This document shows positions 45,224-56,763 of a DNA stretch of 64,000 nucleotides, piece by piece. The translations under genes and the position numbers were made by a program. The DNA lies in contig NC_092679.1 in NCBI RefSeq assembly GCF_964355755.1, positions 21,132,932 through 21,196,931 on the forward strand, in the 5' to 3' direction. Position 1 is the stretch's first letter; every line of letters begins with the position of its first letter. The stretch is from Antedon mediterranea. Taxonomy: Eukaryota > Echinodermata > Crinoidea > Comatulida > Antedonidae. The notes beneath the pieces were generated by a model. The model did not search any database and had not been told where the DNA came from. It saw only the letters and a list, made by a program, of their open reading frames with translations.

Positions 45224-46276
45224 GAGTTTTCGCAATCTTACGAATACGATAACGAAAACGGATACTATCCGTTTTCGTTATCGTACGTCACGCACACGTA
45301 TTCGTTTTTCGTAAGCCAGTAGGGAGGTTTCGCAACCTTACGAATACGATAACGAAAACGGATACGTCATACATTTGTGAAACTTTTGAGCTGATCGACA
45401 TTTCATATTCGTAAAGCGTATTCGTGTTGACGAATATCACCAGTCATATTCGTAACTACAAAACGAGTCACAGTTTTTGATCTATTTTGCACATTTTGCA
45501 TTTGAATTAGGAATGATTCATGATTATAATATAATTATAGATTTATTGAAAGTAATTTACTAAAGTAATTTACTAAAATGCCAGGTCAATTTAGATAAAT
45601 AGCAGTTTTTAAAGTCCTCACTCGATTTGATGTTGATCGCCGTTACGCTAGGCCTAGGCAGCCAAGCAACACGTACCAGCGCTTCGCTCAAATTTACCGC
45701 AGTCATATTTTGGACGCGCCTCGATATTTCGTTGCCATGCGAAACAGATTTGTTTATGGCTTACGAAAACGAATACGTGTGCGTGACGTGTCCGTTTTCG
45801 TTATCGTATTCGTAAGATTGCGAAACCTCTCTAGTCAAATTCTGTTTCGCATGGCAACGAAATATTGAGGGCGCCGTCCAAAATATGACTGCGGCAAATT
45901 TGAGCGAAGCGCTGGTGGTACGTGTTGCTTGGCTGCCTAGGCCTAGCGTAACGGCGATCAACATCAAATCGAGTGAGGACTTTAAAACCTGCTATTTATC
46001 AAAATTGACCTGGCATTTTAGTAAATTACTTTAGTAAATTACTTTCAATAAATCTATAATTATATTATAATCATGAATCATTCCTAATTCAAATGCAAAA
46101 TGTGCAAAATAGATCAAAAACTATACTCGTTTTGTAGTTAGACGAATATGACTGGTGATATTCGTCAACACGAATATGCTTTACGAATATGAAATGGGGA
46201 TCAGCTCAAAAGTTCAAATGTGTGACGTATCCGTTTTCGTTATCGTATTCGTAAGGTTGCGAAAACTCCCTAATGA
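45224..46276. mobile_element. Long-inverted-repeat (foldback MITE) element in copy C exon 8/intron 8
   Basis: Ends are TAGGGAGTTTTCGCAA and its inverse. Two arms of about 480 bp (about 45328-45815 and 45830-46276) are near-perfect inverse copies, sharing TTACGAATACGATAACG, TCACTCGATTTGATGTTGAT and GAGCGAAGCGC. An additional short hairpin copy (45224-45327) sits at the left edge. Non-coding; ORFs are palindrome by-products. Confidence 0.75.
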
Positions 46277-46491
46277 CAGCTTGGCCATACTAAACAGAAC
46301 CGGCTGTAATCCGACTTTAATCACCCTGGGCCTCTGAGGAAGTAAATAGGCTTATTACGTTCTGTAGATCCTTATACAAATATAACATATCAGTATTTAG
46401 CGGCGATAACAACTTATTGTGTTCGTCAATTACCGGTAACAGTTTAGACTCCTTAGGAATGTAATAGTTTGATCCGGTAATCACATGTAAA

Positions 46492-46668
46492 GGCCAATTT
46501 ACACAGACGATCGGTAACGGTAATAAAAATATAGAATACGGTATATGTTATTCCTTATGACAATTTACACACAACGCGGAGCGGACGGGCGGTATAGAAA
46601 CAATTCTACGTGGGACAAGCTATGCGGTTTTCCGCTTGCCGTTACCGCTTGTCAGTGTATATTGGCCT
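46492..46668. mobile_element. MITE family 3 copy, copy C intron 8
   Basis: GGCCAATTTACACAGACGA on the left and GTGTATATTGGCC on the right are inverted, as are CGGTAACGG and GCCGTTACCGC. Orthologous to 10151-10306. Confidence 0.7.
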
Positions 46669-46992
46669 TTATGTCGTCAGCGGTGTGAGAATTGTGTCAT
46701 AAGAAGGTTATTTTAAGCACATTATCCCATTAAATACTTAATTAATTTAATACGGTATTCAAAGTTAAATTAACAAAATTATTTTATTACAGAACACGCT
46801 TCAGAAATGGAACGTATTTTTTGCAGTCGTTGCCGGTATTCATATATTCGGGCTTTTTATTTGGTTTATCTAGCGTTCGCACAAGGCAAAGAGCAAGAGT
46901 GGTCGAAAAACGCAAAAGTATATGATGAAGGCGAAACCTTAGCCTTAATTCGACGTGCAGAAAAACAACACAACAGCCCTGTAACAGAGTAA

Positions 46993-48569
46993 TCAATAGT
47001 CCTATACCATTTATAAAGAAGGTTTTAAAATATATATTGAGACCTACTATTATGTTGGAAAGGATATAGAAAGGTCTGTGGAGCCGTGAAATGTGCAAAA
47101 AGTCACATTTTGTGCAAACAACCACATTTGTGTTTGTAGCCTAAGCCTATTTATTTTTACCGTGTTATTTTTCAGCGTTTTCGTTGATGAGATTACGTAG
47201 TGCATGCGTTCATATAGATCCCTTTTTAAGTATACGTATGACGCGCCATGTGTGCCAAAATATGTATTTTTAACCACTAAATCCGTCCTTATACACGCTA
47301 AAGACATACGGTAAAATAGTGATTACTAACAACCTATGTGTCCCGTATGTATAAATGCTATATATATTACCCAAATCTTGGATTTGTCTCAGCCAAAATA
47401 ACATGCATGTAAAATGTTACACAAATAAATACACAACGTAACAAACGTATCAATTTCTATAAATGCAAATTATATAATTTAATCCAATTATAAACTTTTG
47501 AATAAGTGTATACAAAACAAGATATAAAAAAAATCTGATCATAGCTGCAAAAGTATTGCAATTCGCATCAAAAGAATCAACTAGATTAAAGTGAGTTAAC
47601 TAGATTAAAGTTAGTTAACGAGATTAAAGTCAGTTAACTAAATTAAAATCAGTTAACTAGATTAAAGTCAGTTAACTAGATTAAAGTCAGTTAACTAGCT
47701 TAAAGTCTGAATTAAAAAATACCTATATACATCCACAAATATATACATATAAAATCGTGTAAAATAATTATAGTATATACAATAAAATACTTTTTTACAT
47801 TAAAACACATTACTTAAAAAGTAGCATTACACTTAGTAACCAAACTTACTTGACACTCCACTCCTCCCCATCAACAAACTGAAGCTGCCTTTTTACGTAC
47901 GTACGTTGACGAATATTTAAAAAAACAAGACCAACAGCCATAAGTCGCGTGCTAAAACGCATAGTGATACCGGACCGACAGACAGACCCCGACCGACCGA
48001 CATAGTGAACTATAGAGTCGCGTCCAGGCGACTAAAAACTCAGTCGATTCGCAAATTATGTAGGTTATCTCCCTACCAACTCTCCAATATCTTTTCGACG
48101 AAATTCTCATAATATATACTTATAATATTTTACAACTCACATTATACATGAGGACGGACCACCTAAATCAAACTTGTTATCGTGAATTTAAATGGCATGG
48201 ACATTGTATTGCGTCCCTCGGCAAAATGTACACAACTTTTACACCACCAAATATCGTAACTCATGATATGACGTCAAAATTACTCAGTTCAAAGTTCATG
48301 TTTTATCGGGTTTGACGTCACTAGAAATTCGACTTTCACTTGTTACACCCAGGCTCACATCAACATCGCAGAGAGATATGTACACTACTTTTATCGCAAT
48401 ACAAGAGCGTAAGAGAGGCGAAAGAAATCATGTACGGTTTACGAGGGCATATGGCCTACACCATCAGAAATGGTTACGGTGAGTAGGCCTATGGCGGTAG
48501 GTAATGCATACCGTCGTTTTTTTAAAAATTGTGTGAAGGTAAACACTGCATACTGGCGTCGTTTTTTTT
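46993..48569. other. Intergenic between copy C and the Shisa-like gene
   Basis: 47440-47800 is the duplicated 3' flank of the SLC17 unit, with six 19-bp repeats (47578-47705). About 47930-48045 has CCGACCGACATAGTGAAC and AGAGTCGCGTCC words shared with the tail of the LINE at 6146, probably a repeat fragment. No gene recognised. A last exon of the Shisa-like gene could hide here if the 48614 splice donor is used. Confidence 0.5.
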
Positions 48570-51500
48570 TCACAAAGACGTGCATCGTAATTCCTCACCT
48601 GCTCTGTTATAATCAACATACTCCTTCGGTGACGTCATTCCATTATGCGACGACGTCGTTTTCCCGCCGCCGCCGTTCTGATTTATGTGTAAGTTTGGTA
48701 AAACATCTTTCGGTTGATTCGCTTTGTTTTGTACAAATTCGGGATAGGATTTTGCAAACGAATTGTCAAAATCCTCATTTGGAGAAAAATACGAGTATCT
48801 GCCTTCTCTTCCAGCTGGACTTAATTGGCTAGGGCTTAGTTGAGAAGGACTATAAGAAGCAATGTGCGCTTTTAAATGACTTGGATCCAGAGTTAAGAAC
48901 TGGTCCATCGGGGCGGGCTGATGATTATCAACCCCATATTGTCTGCTGAAAGGTGCGACGGCTGCCGTTTGTTTAGGAGAAGGACTACGTCGTGTCAGTT
49001 TATCAAAGAACCCGCTTTGTGGTCTGCTGTTGTCAAAGCTTTGATCATCGAAAGTTAGGTCAGAATCGCCAAGAATAGAATCATAGTCACTCATTTCAGA
49101 ATCACGGTATTTTAAAATTCCTGGCGGGTTGTCTGGGTCGAAATCTTTAGAAGCTGTAGGTGAGTTACATTTTGACGATGGATTTCTTTTTAGTTGGATG
49201 ACGGTCTCTCTAGTGTAGCCCATAGACCATTTGCTGTCATCGCTATCTCGGATTCGTTTTGGAAGATTACGCCGTGGTGTTTTCTTTTTTCGTGGCTTAG
49301 CAGCAGCGGGTTGCTCAGATTGACCATCTAGCGTATCTTCCTGTACGAGTGGTATTCCTGTTTGCTGCTGCTGGCTGAGCTGCTGCTGACTGAGCTGCTG
49401 CTGCTGCTGGCTGAGCTGCTGCTGACTGGGCTGCTGCTGACTGAGCTGCTGCTGACCGAGCTGCTGCTGGTTGGGCTGCTGCTGAATAAATTGCTGCTGA
49501 TATTGCACAGTATCTCCGTTTGTCTTTTGGGCCATCCCTACAGGTTGCTGGCTATATTGCTGGTGTTGCATGTCTCCATATTGTGCAGTAGGTTTGGCAT
49601 ATTGAGGCTGTTGACTATACTGAGCATTTAATTGCATGTTCCGTTGAATCTTGTGCTGTTCCTGTATCTGATGGTAACGAAGCATGGCTGCATCAGCACT
49701 GTGTCGGTTAAGTTGCTGCTGCGGCGCCGTGCTTTGCATATTGTCATGCCGCCATTTTTCGTTCATCTTAGGTGATTCTTCTAACTGAAGTATTTCCTGT
49801 GGATCGTTCACATCTTGCCAATGTTTTCGTTTATCGTACATTTTAGGCGAATCTTCAAGACCGATAATTTCCATGTCGTCTTTTGAAAATTGACTCTGGT
49901 GTCCATTTGGGTGGTGTCCATTCTGATGGTGTCCATTCTGTTGATGCCCATTCTGAAGGTGTCCATTCTGATGGTGTCCGTTTTGATACACCGGTTGTCC
50001 ATTCTGCATGGGTCCTGTTCGACCAAGTGGTTTTCGATACCCGTCGTCAAACCCGGGGTTCGATAGACCAGCGTCGGCAGTAGTAAATACGGTACTTTCT
50101 CTAGTGTTCAATGGTTCCTGGTCATCTCGTCCTGAAAATAAAAATAAAGTATGTGATTTATCAACTCGTCTGCAACAGCAATGTTGGGCGTTCTTTCAAG
50201 GGCAGCAGTGATGCTTTCAGAGAAGAAGTTCACCCTTTCTGGTTCTAATCCAGTTGTTTGTACGGTCTACAAACAAATTTCCCGTGAAACTAACGACGGT
50301 ATTTTTTAAACAATACGACCAACTAGGAGACATCTTAAAGGCAATGTATTGGGTGTACACGGTGCATTAGGTATCCTTTTAATGACGGAGCGCCGTTTTA
50401 TGTTGACAAAATTAGCACCCCGTTTTCAATAGGGTTCTACTGTAGTAGAGATGCCTTACGTGTAGGAGGCCCACCATGGCAGTACGTGCAGTGTTTTTTC
50501 TTCCCTAAACTTACGCCTTGTACTCGTACGCATACTGTTTCTTTTGAAAGAGCCTCGTACGACGGGTGCGTCTCGTCTTATTGAATTACGATTGCTCGAC
50601 TTCTGCGCCGAATGTTTTCGTTCCATAATTCTTTCGTCCAGTTTCATTTTAAGCCTCCTCAGAAAATACGCTAACATACCAAGAAGCAGGCATGCAACTA
50701 TGCAACCAATTACGATTCCAGCGATTGCACCGTTCCTGAATATGAAAATAAGGGGGAAAAGAGGGAGAGTGAGTAACTTAAAATGCACTATATGTGTAAT
50801 AATACAGTAATAAATTTTCACGATACAGTGAACAAGTGTGTTGGTGTGATCGGTTTAGAGCATATGTTTTATTTGAACAAAATTGTCGAACCAAAATTCC
50901 GTACCATTATTATATTTAATATCAATTGTTGTGTCTATCAAAATAAACTTAACATATATTCAACATGTATATCGTACGCAAAACTGCAACTTTCTTCTCC
51001 ATAGCAATTTTTATTTTACCGATAATACAATATTATCAAATATCTAAAGCATAAAGTGTGGCGTAATAATATCTCAGTTTGAAAGACTGTGAAGTGGCCT
51101 GTTGATTTAAGGCGCAGGTGGATGATGTGTTTACACCGGGCGCAACGAGTCCGTCGTTTATATTCACATAGCTGCGAGCTTTCTTCAATAGAAATGGGTA
51201 GCTCTTTGTCAATAACACTATTATGGCATAACAAATAATATGAGGCTATAAACTATTGTGAAGTCAGCTGTTGTGCTGTATGTGTAAAAAATGACATCTC
51301 GATCAACCTTTTGAGACTTCAATAGGAAGTTATTTCTTTAAAAGAAGTTATTATGGCTTAATATAGTGTAAATGCAAATAACGCAGTGATGATGATGATA
51401 TTAGGTTTTAAACTTTATGCCTTTGTAGCCCACAAAATTGCGTAAGAATTGTGATTTTGTAATCATGTCGTCATCAAAGTGTCATTAAATTTGCTCTGAG

Positions 51501-53125
51501 AATAATTATCTTCGTGTGGTATATCGTCACCAAATACAGGCGTCATTAAAACATGATGTCAAGATATGCAACAACAAAAACAGTAATGTAAGGTAGAGCT
51601 CTGTGTACACTATCAAACTTGAAAAAATGTAATGTACCCATATATGGACATGATAATAATAATAATAAATAATATATTTATACAGGATAAAACAATCAGA
51701 TAACAGTGTATCTGTTTTACATTGTGGTCCTGTCTTAATCAAAATATACAAAAGAGAAACTTAATTAAATATAATACAGTGTTTATGAAAAGAAATGAGA
51801 TTTGTATCTAGCCTTAAAGGACGTAATTGTTGGTGCCGATTTAATATTAATTGGTAAACTGTTCCATATTTTTGCGCCTGCATATCAATACCATATTTGG
51901 GCACATCACATTTTGTTGTTGTCAAACTATAAGTTAGATAGTGTAGACAGAGCTTTAGTCTTACGAAAGTCCATCTTGGGTGCTGCTTGATAATCCAGCA
52001 TACGAACAACATTGTTCGAGATTGTAATCTCCACAGCAATATTCCAAACTAGAATCTGAAGCAGGAGGGCAGTATATTGAGTCTCCTTGATTAATACAGG
52101 TAGCACCACAAACTGCAAAAAAATATCGTCATCAATATGATCGTACTGTAAATATTATTTCATCTGGAGCATATATTTTAAGACACAGATAGAATAAGAC
52201 AAACAATCACAAAATCAACTCAATTACATGGTATATACAGTAACACGGTATATAACCCACGCATGGTCAGTGTTTAGATCATGAAAGCGTTATGTTATGA
52301 CACGGTATTTAAAGATGTATTATTGTTCCCCCCCCCCCCCCAAAAAAAAAAAACATGATCACCAAAAACCGATTGGTTGGCAGCCAATTTTACCATTTGT
52401 TGGCTTTAAATTACAGTTTTTTCAGGTAAATAAATTGTTTTTAGATCAATTTTTTGGTCAAAATGGATAACTATGATGTTACATTAAACTGGCATATTCA
52501 ACAACAAAACACTTTTCAGGGGACAACACATCTTTAAATTATATGAATGATTTCATAATGAAATATATTAATTGTTTAAAATAACAATAAATAAAGTTTG
52601 CCGGTATGTGTATAAACATTTAAATATAAAGATGTATTGTTTTATTGTTTTATCAGTATGTCATTAGTCCTCGAAGAAAAATCTTCTGATGTATTGTTCT
52701 TTCCATTGTATATAGGCTTATACTATATATATATATATATTTTGAAGATGATTGGCATTTTCGTTTCTTCTTTCTTTAGTACTTGATATAAATACTGTAC
52801 AAGTAAAATATTACAGTTTGCTTTTGAATACAATATATATATATTAATTAAATTTCCTGCTTTATAAGCAACCATTCCTGCTTTGTACCCCATAGCTTTT
52901 GGAGGCGTGCCTTTATAACTATGCCTTTTGTTTGTTAACATCTTTGATTGGCTGATTTGTTTTATTATGTAATTTTGTGACTTATATATGTTATCCTTTG
53001 TTACAATTCTTTTCACCTGATGATGGGCTATGCCCGAAACATGTCGTTAAAATAAATCTATATTGAGGCAGTTTTAACTTATTTGATCTTGATTTTTTTC
53101 TATATCCTGCCTATGCAGCTCTTTG

Positions 53126-53194
<69 letters not shown>

Positions 53195-55561
53195 GTATAC
53201 GTTCAAATATCATGTTTTTAATTGGCTTCTTAATTCATTTAATCTCTTACTGATTACCTCCGTGGATAGCCACATCGCCTCATAGATTACTAGGTTACAT
53301 GTACATTTTTGTTTTTCCGTGAGAATTTACCGTTACATTCAATCTGGCGTGACAAGGTTTTATATTATACTTTTCCATTCTTTAAAGTATTAAGTAAATT
53401 CAATAACCTCTCTACTTCTATTGTTGAATAAGGTCATTGGAAACTTATTTGAACTGTATTTGTTCATCGATGTATTGTTAAAACTAAAGTATAACGCATA
53501 CTTATGCATAGACAATGGTGTGATATAGGACGGACGACTAAATAACATGTTTTTACCCCATGTACTGTTAACTATATTTGAACATGAACGGTCACGTGTG
53601 CTATTTTTCTTGTGATGAAATTCCGAGCTCTTCTCCATTAGACACCATTTACAAATGTTGTTATACAGTATACCAAACGCCATTATTCTATTTTTGTACA
53701 ATATGCTGCGCTTACCACCAGACCCTACTCAAACTTGTGGTTTGAACAGAGCCTAAGCCTTGTCTACACTATCAAACATTATTTGACAAAAACATTTGAT
53801 GTGCCTATATATAGACATGATGTCACTACTTCTGGGTTGACCAACTAGCATAGGTGTTTAGCACCTGTTTGGTCTTTCCGTGCCTCCTTTTATGTATATG
53901 GCAGAAATTGAATAAATAAATATTTAGGCACATCACACTTTGTTTGTCAAACTAGTTTGATAGTGTAGGCAGAGCTTTAGCCCTTTGCGAGGAACCTTAG
54001 ATAGATAGGATTTGTAACCTTTATTATAGAAAAAATTATTACGGTGGATCTTTGAATTATTTATTTAATATAAAATTAAACGTAAATTTAATAATGTTTA
54101 TAGTAAATTTGAACCAAGGTTCTGAAGTGTATGGCGAATTTTGGTTTAATTATTTAGATAGAACAAATATGCACAGTACTTTCCAATTAGTATTCGTTTG
54201 TAGTCATGTACCGATTTGTTTATCCTATGATAAAATACTAGTAACTGTAACTGAATCACAATTGGACTTTGTTACGGCTTGATTAACAACGTACAACAAA
54301 GCTGACCATTTCTGTCAAACCAGGCAAGAGTGAACTTACAATAATATCACTCTTCCCTGTTTAATCAGGATTATTTAGGTTAAGTTGGATTGATTTGAGT
54401 ATATACACTTATATATCTATCTCTTCCTTTATTATTTCCCTTCCTCTTATTTCCCCTTTCTTTTCCTCTTATATTCTTCCTTTTTTTCTCTTTTGTGGCT
54501 TGAACCACCACTTGTATTCATTCATTCATTATGATTAATACATTTAATCAGTACCGTAATATTTAGTGTTAGTTGTTGTAAATCTACAATCTGCACACCA
54601 ATATTATTCAATATAATCCTCATTTTTTTCTCGTAATGTTCGTATAACTAACCTTTTTATCCATATTTAATAGTTCAATACAATATTAAAAATAACCATA
54701 CGTATATAAAAAAGATTTTAAAAATCTTAATTTATAGCATGATTTCCTTCTTATATTTCCCCTTCTTATTTTCCCCTCCTTTTATTTTTCCTTCATCTTA
54801 TTTTCCTTTCATCTTATTTCCCGTCTCTTATCATCTTCCCTTCCTCATAATGGTTTTCTCATTTATTTATTTTCATAAGGAGAAAAAGGGGGAATTTTAC
54901 TATGCGGATATGGATCTAGGCCCCAAAACAGAACAATAAGTGATATTAACCTTTCCATTGTATTACAGTATTTAAACCGTTAAGCTCATAGACCATTGAC
55001 ACTCTACATAGATAGCTTACCGTATTAATCCCCATCTATTGATGGCAATTATATAGTGTACAGTATGCCGAATTAATTATAATATTTTAGACTTCTAGAT
55101 ATAAGCATGAGAAATCAACCGAATTCGTCGAGAATTACGAACGCATGAAGCATGATATAAATTGCGTTTATCATCAGCTAATGTTGCCACAGTGTAGCCT
55201 ACTTGCCTACATTACTGTTGTTGCGTAACACATTAAATTACATTACTATAATGTCATTCCAGTTGTAATTAGGCCTCCAAGACTAATTAGTACATTTCTT
55301 ATTCTGAGCTGCTTAAAGGGGTTGAATTATATTATATTTTCTGTGATCACTAATGCATGGTAATATCTCCGATCGCCGTTAATTTGAATCTCAGGATCTC
55401 GTACGATCGACTACGTATGACCGCGCGTCCCTCGCAATCACACGCGAGTACCAAAAACCCGAAACTATTAATTTATATAGATAAAACAAGAACAACTTAC
55501 CGAAATTTAACAGGCTTTGAAAATACAAGAGGGAGAAATATAAAGCGACTATTACAGCCAT
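48570..55561 (-). CDS. Shisa-like single-pass membrane protein with long Q/N-rich cytoplasmic tail
   Basis: Four exons on the minus strand: 55561-55501 (signal peptide MAVIVALYFSLLYFQSLLNF), 52112-51965, 50735-50515 and 50131-48570. Phases 1, 2 and 1 join perfectly to 663 residues. Exon 2 is a compact Cys-rich ectodomain (CGATC, YCPP, YCCGDYNLEQCC), the Shisa/WBP1-type pattern of clustered cysteines before one membrane span. Exon 3 has that span (AIAGIVIGCIVACLLLGMLA) and a basic juxtamembrane region. Exon 4 is cytoplasmic: six-residue QNGHHQ-type repeats, two repeats of LE(D/E)SPKM, an LSQQQ-rich tract, a basic cluster (KPRKKKTPRRN) and an acidic Ser-rich part. It ends CTSL, a class I PDZ-ligand pattern. 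Shisa-family proteins act as receptor-trafficking or receptor-auxiliary adaptors. A GTGAGG donor at about 48614 offers an alternative end. Confidence 0.75.
51592..51958. mobile_element. MITE family 2 copy interrupted by a LINE 3' end
   Basis: Outer ends AGCTCTGTGTACACTATCAAACTTG and the inverse TTAGATAGTGTAGACAGAGCTTTA (positions 51592 and 51958). Between them 51650-51882 is a minus-strand LINE 3' end with a (TTA)n tail, related to the relic at 8110-8245. The MITE begins within a few bases of the exon 2 donor of the Shisa-like gene (51964-51961). Confidence 0.7.
53020..53192. repeat. Retroelement-like tail and (TA)n microsatellite
   Basis: CTGATGATGGGCTATGCCC followed by GAAACATGTCGTTAAAATAAA resembles the terminal motif of Penelope/LINE-type elements. 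53128-53192 is a pure (TA)n run. It lies in intron 1 of the Shisa-like gene. A related CCTGATGATACGGC, then GAAACGTCGCAACG motif is at 59337-59376. Confidence 0.5.
53752..53976. mobile_element. MITE family 2 copy with inserted retro-tail
   Basis: Ends GCCTTGTCTACACTATCAAAC and AGTTTGATAGTGTAGGCAGAGC are inverted (53756 and 53973). The interior from about 53838 to 53922 is an unrelated insertion ending GAATAAATAAAT. The core keeps GATGTGCC and GGCACATCACAC in inverse order. Confidence 0.65.
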
Positions 55562-56763
55562 GTTTGCACTGATGCTTCTATAATATTGGTCGTCTATTGT
55601 TGCAGTGAACTTTGACCTCTGTAGCGACAAGCAACCGTGAAATATTATGCATACAAATCCATAGTCAATAGTCGTTGTTTTCAAGCATAACAATAGCGAA
55701 CTGATCGACGCTCTATTCTCTTTAATAATCAACCCGGTTTTCGTGAATGAGTGTGTGAATCACTTTAATAGCGTATGATCGGGTGGGCAAGCCCAAAGCG
55801 GGGCTTGCCTTTCACATCTGTTGTTTATAGGCTACGTAATGCATCAAAACGTTTCGTTTACTGCGCAGCTACACTGTGTTCATAACAACGATTTCAATAC
55901 ATAAATTTATCTCAGCATGTAATAAATATCATGTAACAACCACTGCACTATTATTGGCTGGTTCAGTAATCCCGCAGGTGCAATGTACGCTGTATATCCT
56001 CAGCATTTATTGCCTTTATAATAATTGCATAACATTGTCGCGCCTGTAATAAAATAATACGGTACGCAAAAATATATACATAATAAACGATTATAATTAA
56101 TTGTATATAATATATTTGCATTTTGTTTTGTCGGCATTTTTTAGTTACAGCTATTTTTTCAAAAACTTCAGATACCTTAGAATTATTGTTATAAAAAATT
56201 GTTAAAAAAACAACCATGCATGATTCTCAACAAGTAACAATGCGCCAATGAAATTGCATCTTTGTCATAAAAAAAAACATCATAGATAATATTATGAGGC
56301 TCACGCCCTCTGTTAATCATTACTATATTTAGTACACAGCGGTCATGCGCATTCAGGTTTAATAATTTACCCGGTTAAGTTGGTTATCTACCTAAAGTAA
56401 GCGATAATTTGGTCCATGGGGTTATACCTCCATGTTCGGCCCATGACTTTACTCTTAGCGAGTAAACTATCTAAGGTTGAACAATATTCATCATCATTGT
56501 AACACAACAAAACACTCTGATATGCTCATAGGCCTAAACATTATTAACCAAGCAACCATTACATTAGTTTAAAGTTTAAAATTAATTTCGTGCAAATTAC
56601 ACTGGTTATATAAATAATGTGGCTAATCTTTACCCGATATGTTCAAAGGTTATAAAGATTATAAAGACCTTGGGACTTGATCCCGTGCCTTATTCTCAGA
56701 CAACAAGTACACCACTTCAATTCGCAACACATACGACCGTCTCCACTGTAAAACGAAAATAAG
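55562..56763. other. Divergent intergenic region between the Shisa-like gene and the first ependymin-like gene
   Basis: These 1.2 kb should hold the promoters of both flanking genes. Seen: a GGGCAAGCCC...GGGGCTTGCC palindrome (about 55785-55812). There is GTTATATAAATAA at about 56606-56618, a weak TATA candidate 150 bp before the ependymin start. A tRNA-like minus-strand fragment with GGGATCAAGTCCC lies at about 56668-56680. No gene. Confidence 0.45.

Larger units (their letters stand above)
36857..46992 (+). pseudogene. SLC17 (sialin-like) copy C, degenerate and lacking exon 1
   Basis: Homology to copy A begins within intron 1 (36857 matches 4260). Exon equivalents: 37165-37398, 37826-37913, 38020-38115, 38853-38988, 39926-40072, 43031-43163, 44992-45153 and 46793-46992. 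Exons 2, 3, 4, 6 and 7 are intact. Exon 5 is 5 nt longer than in A or B (frameshift). Exon 8 stops matching after PPFAG, and the rest, including the GLMLTASSITGFIGPLVLG membrane segment, is replaced by PLRK and a stop. Exon 9 has a 5-nt insertion after GIHIFGL that shifts frame, although the original tail frame is still open to 46992. No exon 1 in plus orientation exists upstream. Introns share the MITEs and LINE relic of copy A. A non-functional copy is by far the likeliest reading. Confidence 0.85.

Noticed and set aside
45627-45967. Two similar ORFs on opposite strands (MMLIAVTLGLGSQATRT...)
   Set aside because: They are the two arms of one palindrome, so the same sequence read twice; no support for a protein.
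48470-48832. 120-residue plus-strand ORF
   Set aside because: Overlaps antisense with the 3' end of the Shisa-like coding exon and shows no domain.
49362-49631. Plus-strand leucine-rich ORF
   Set aside because: Antisense shadow of the Gln-rich repeats in exon 4 of the Shisa-like gene.
54739-54939. Phe/Pro-rich ORF
   Set aside because: Pyrimidine-rich (CCCTTCTTATTT) low-complexity sequence in an intron of the Shisa-like gene.
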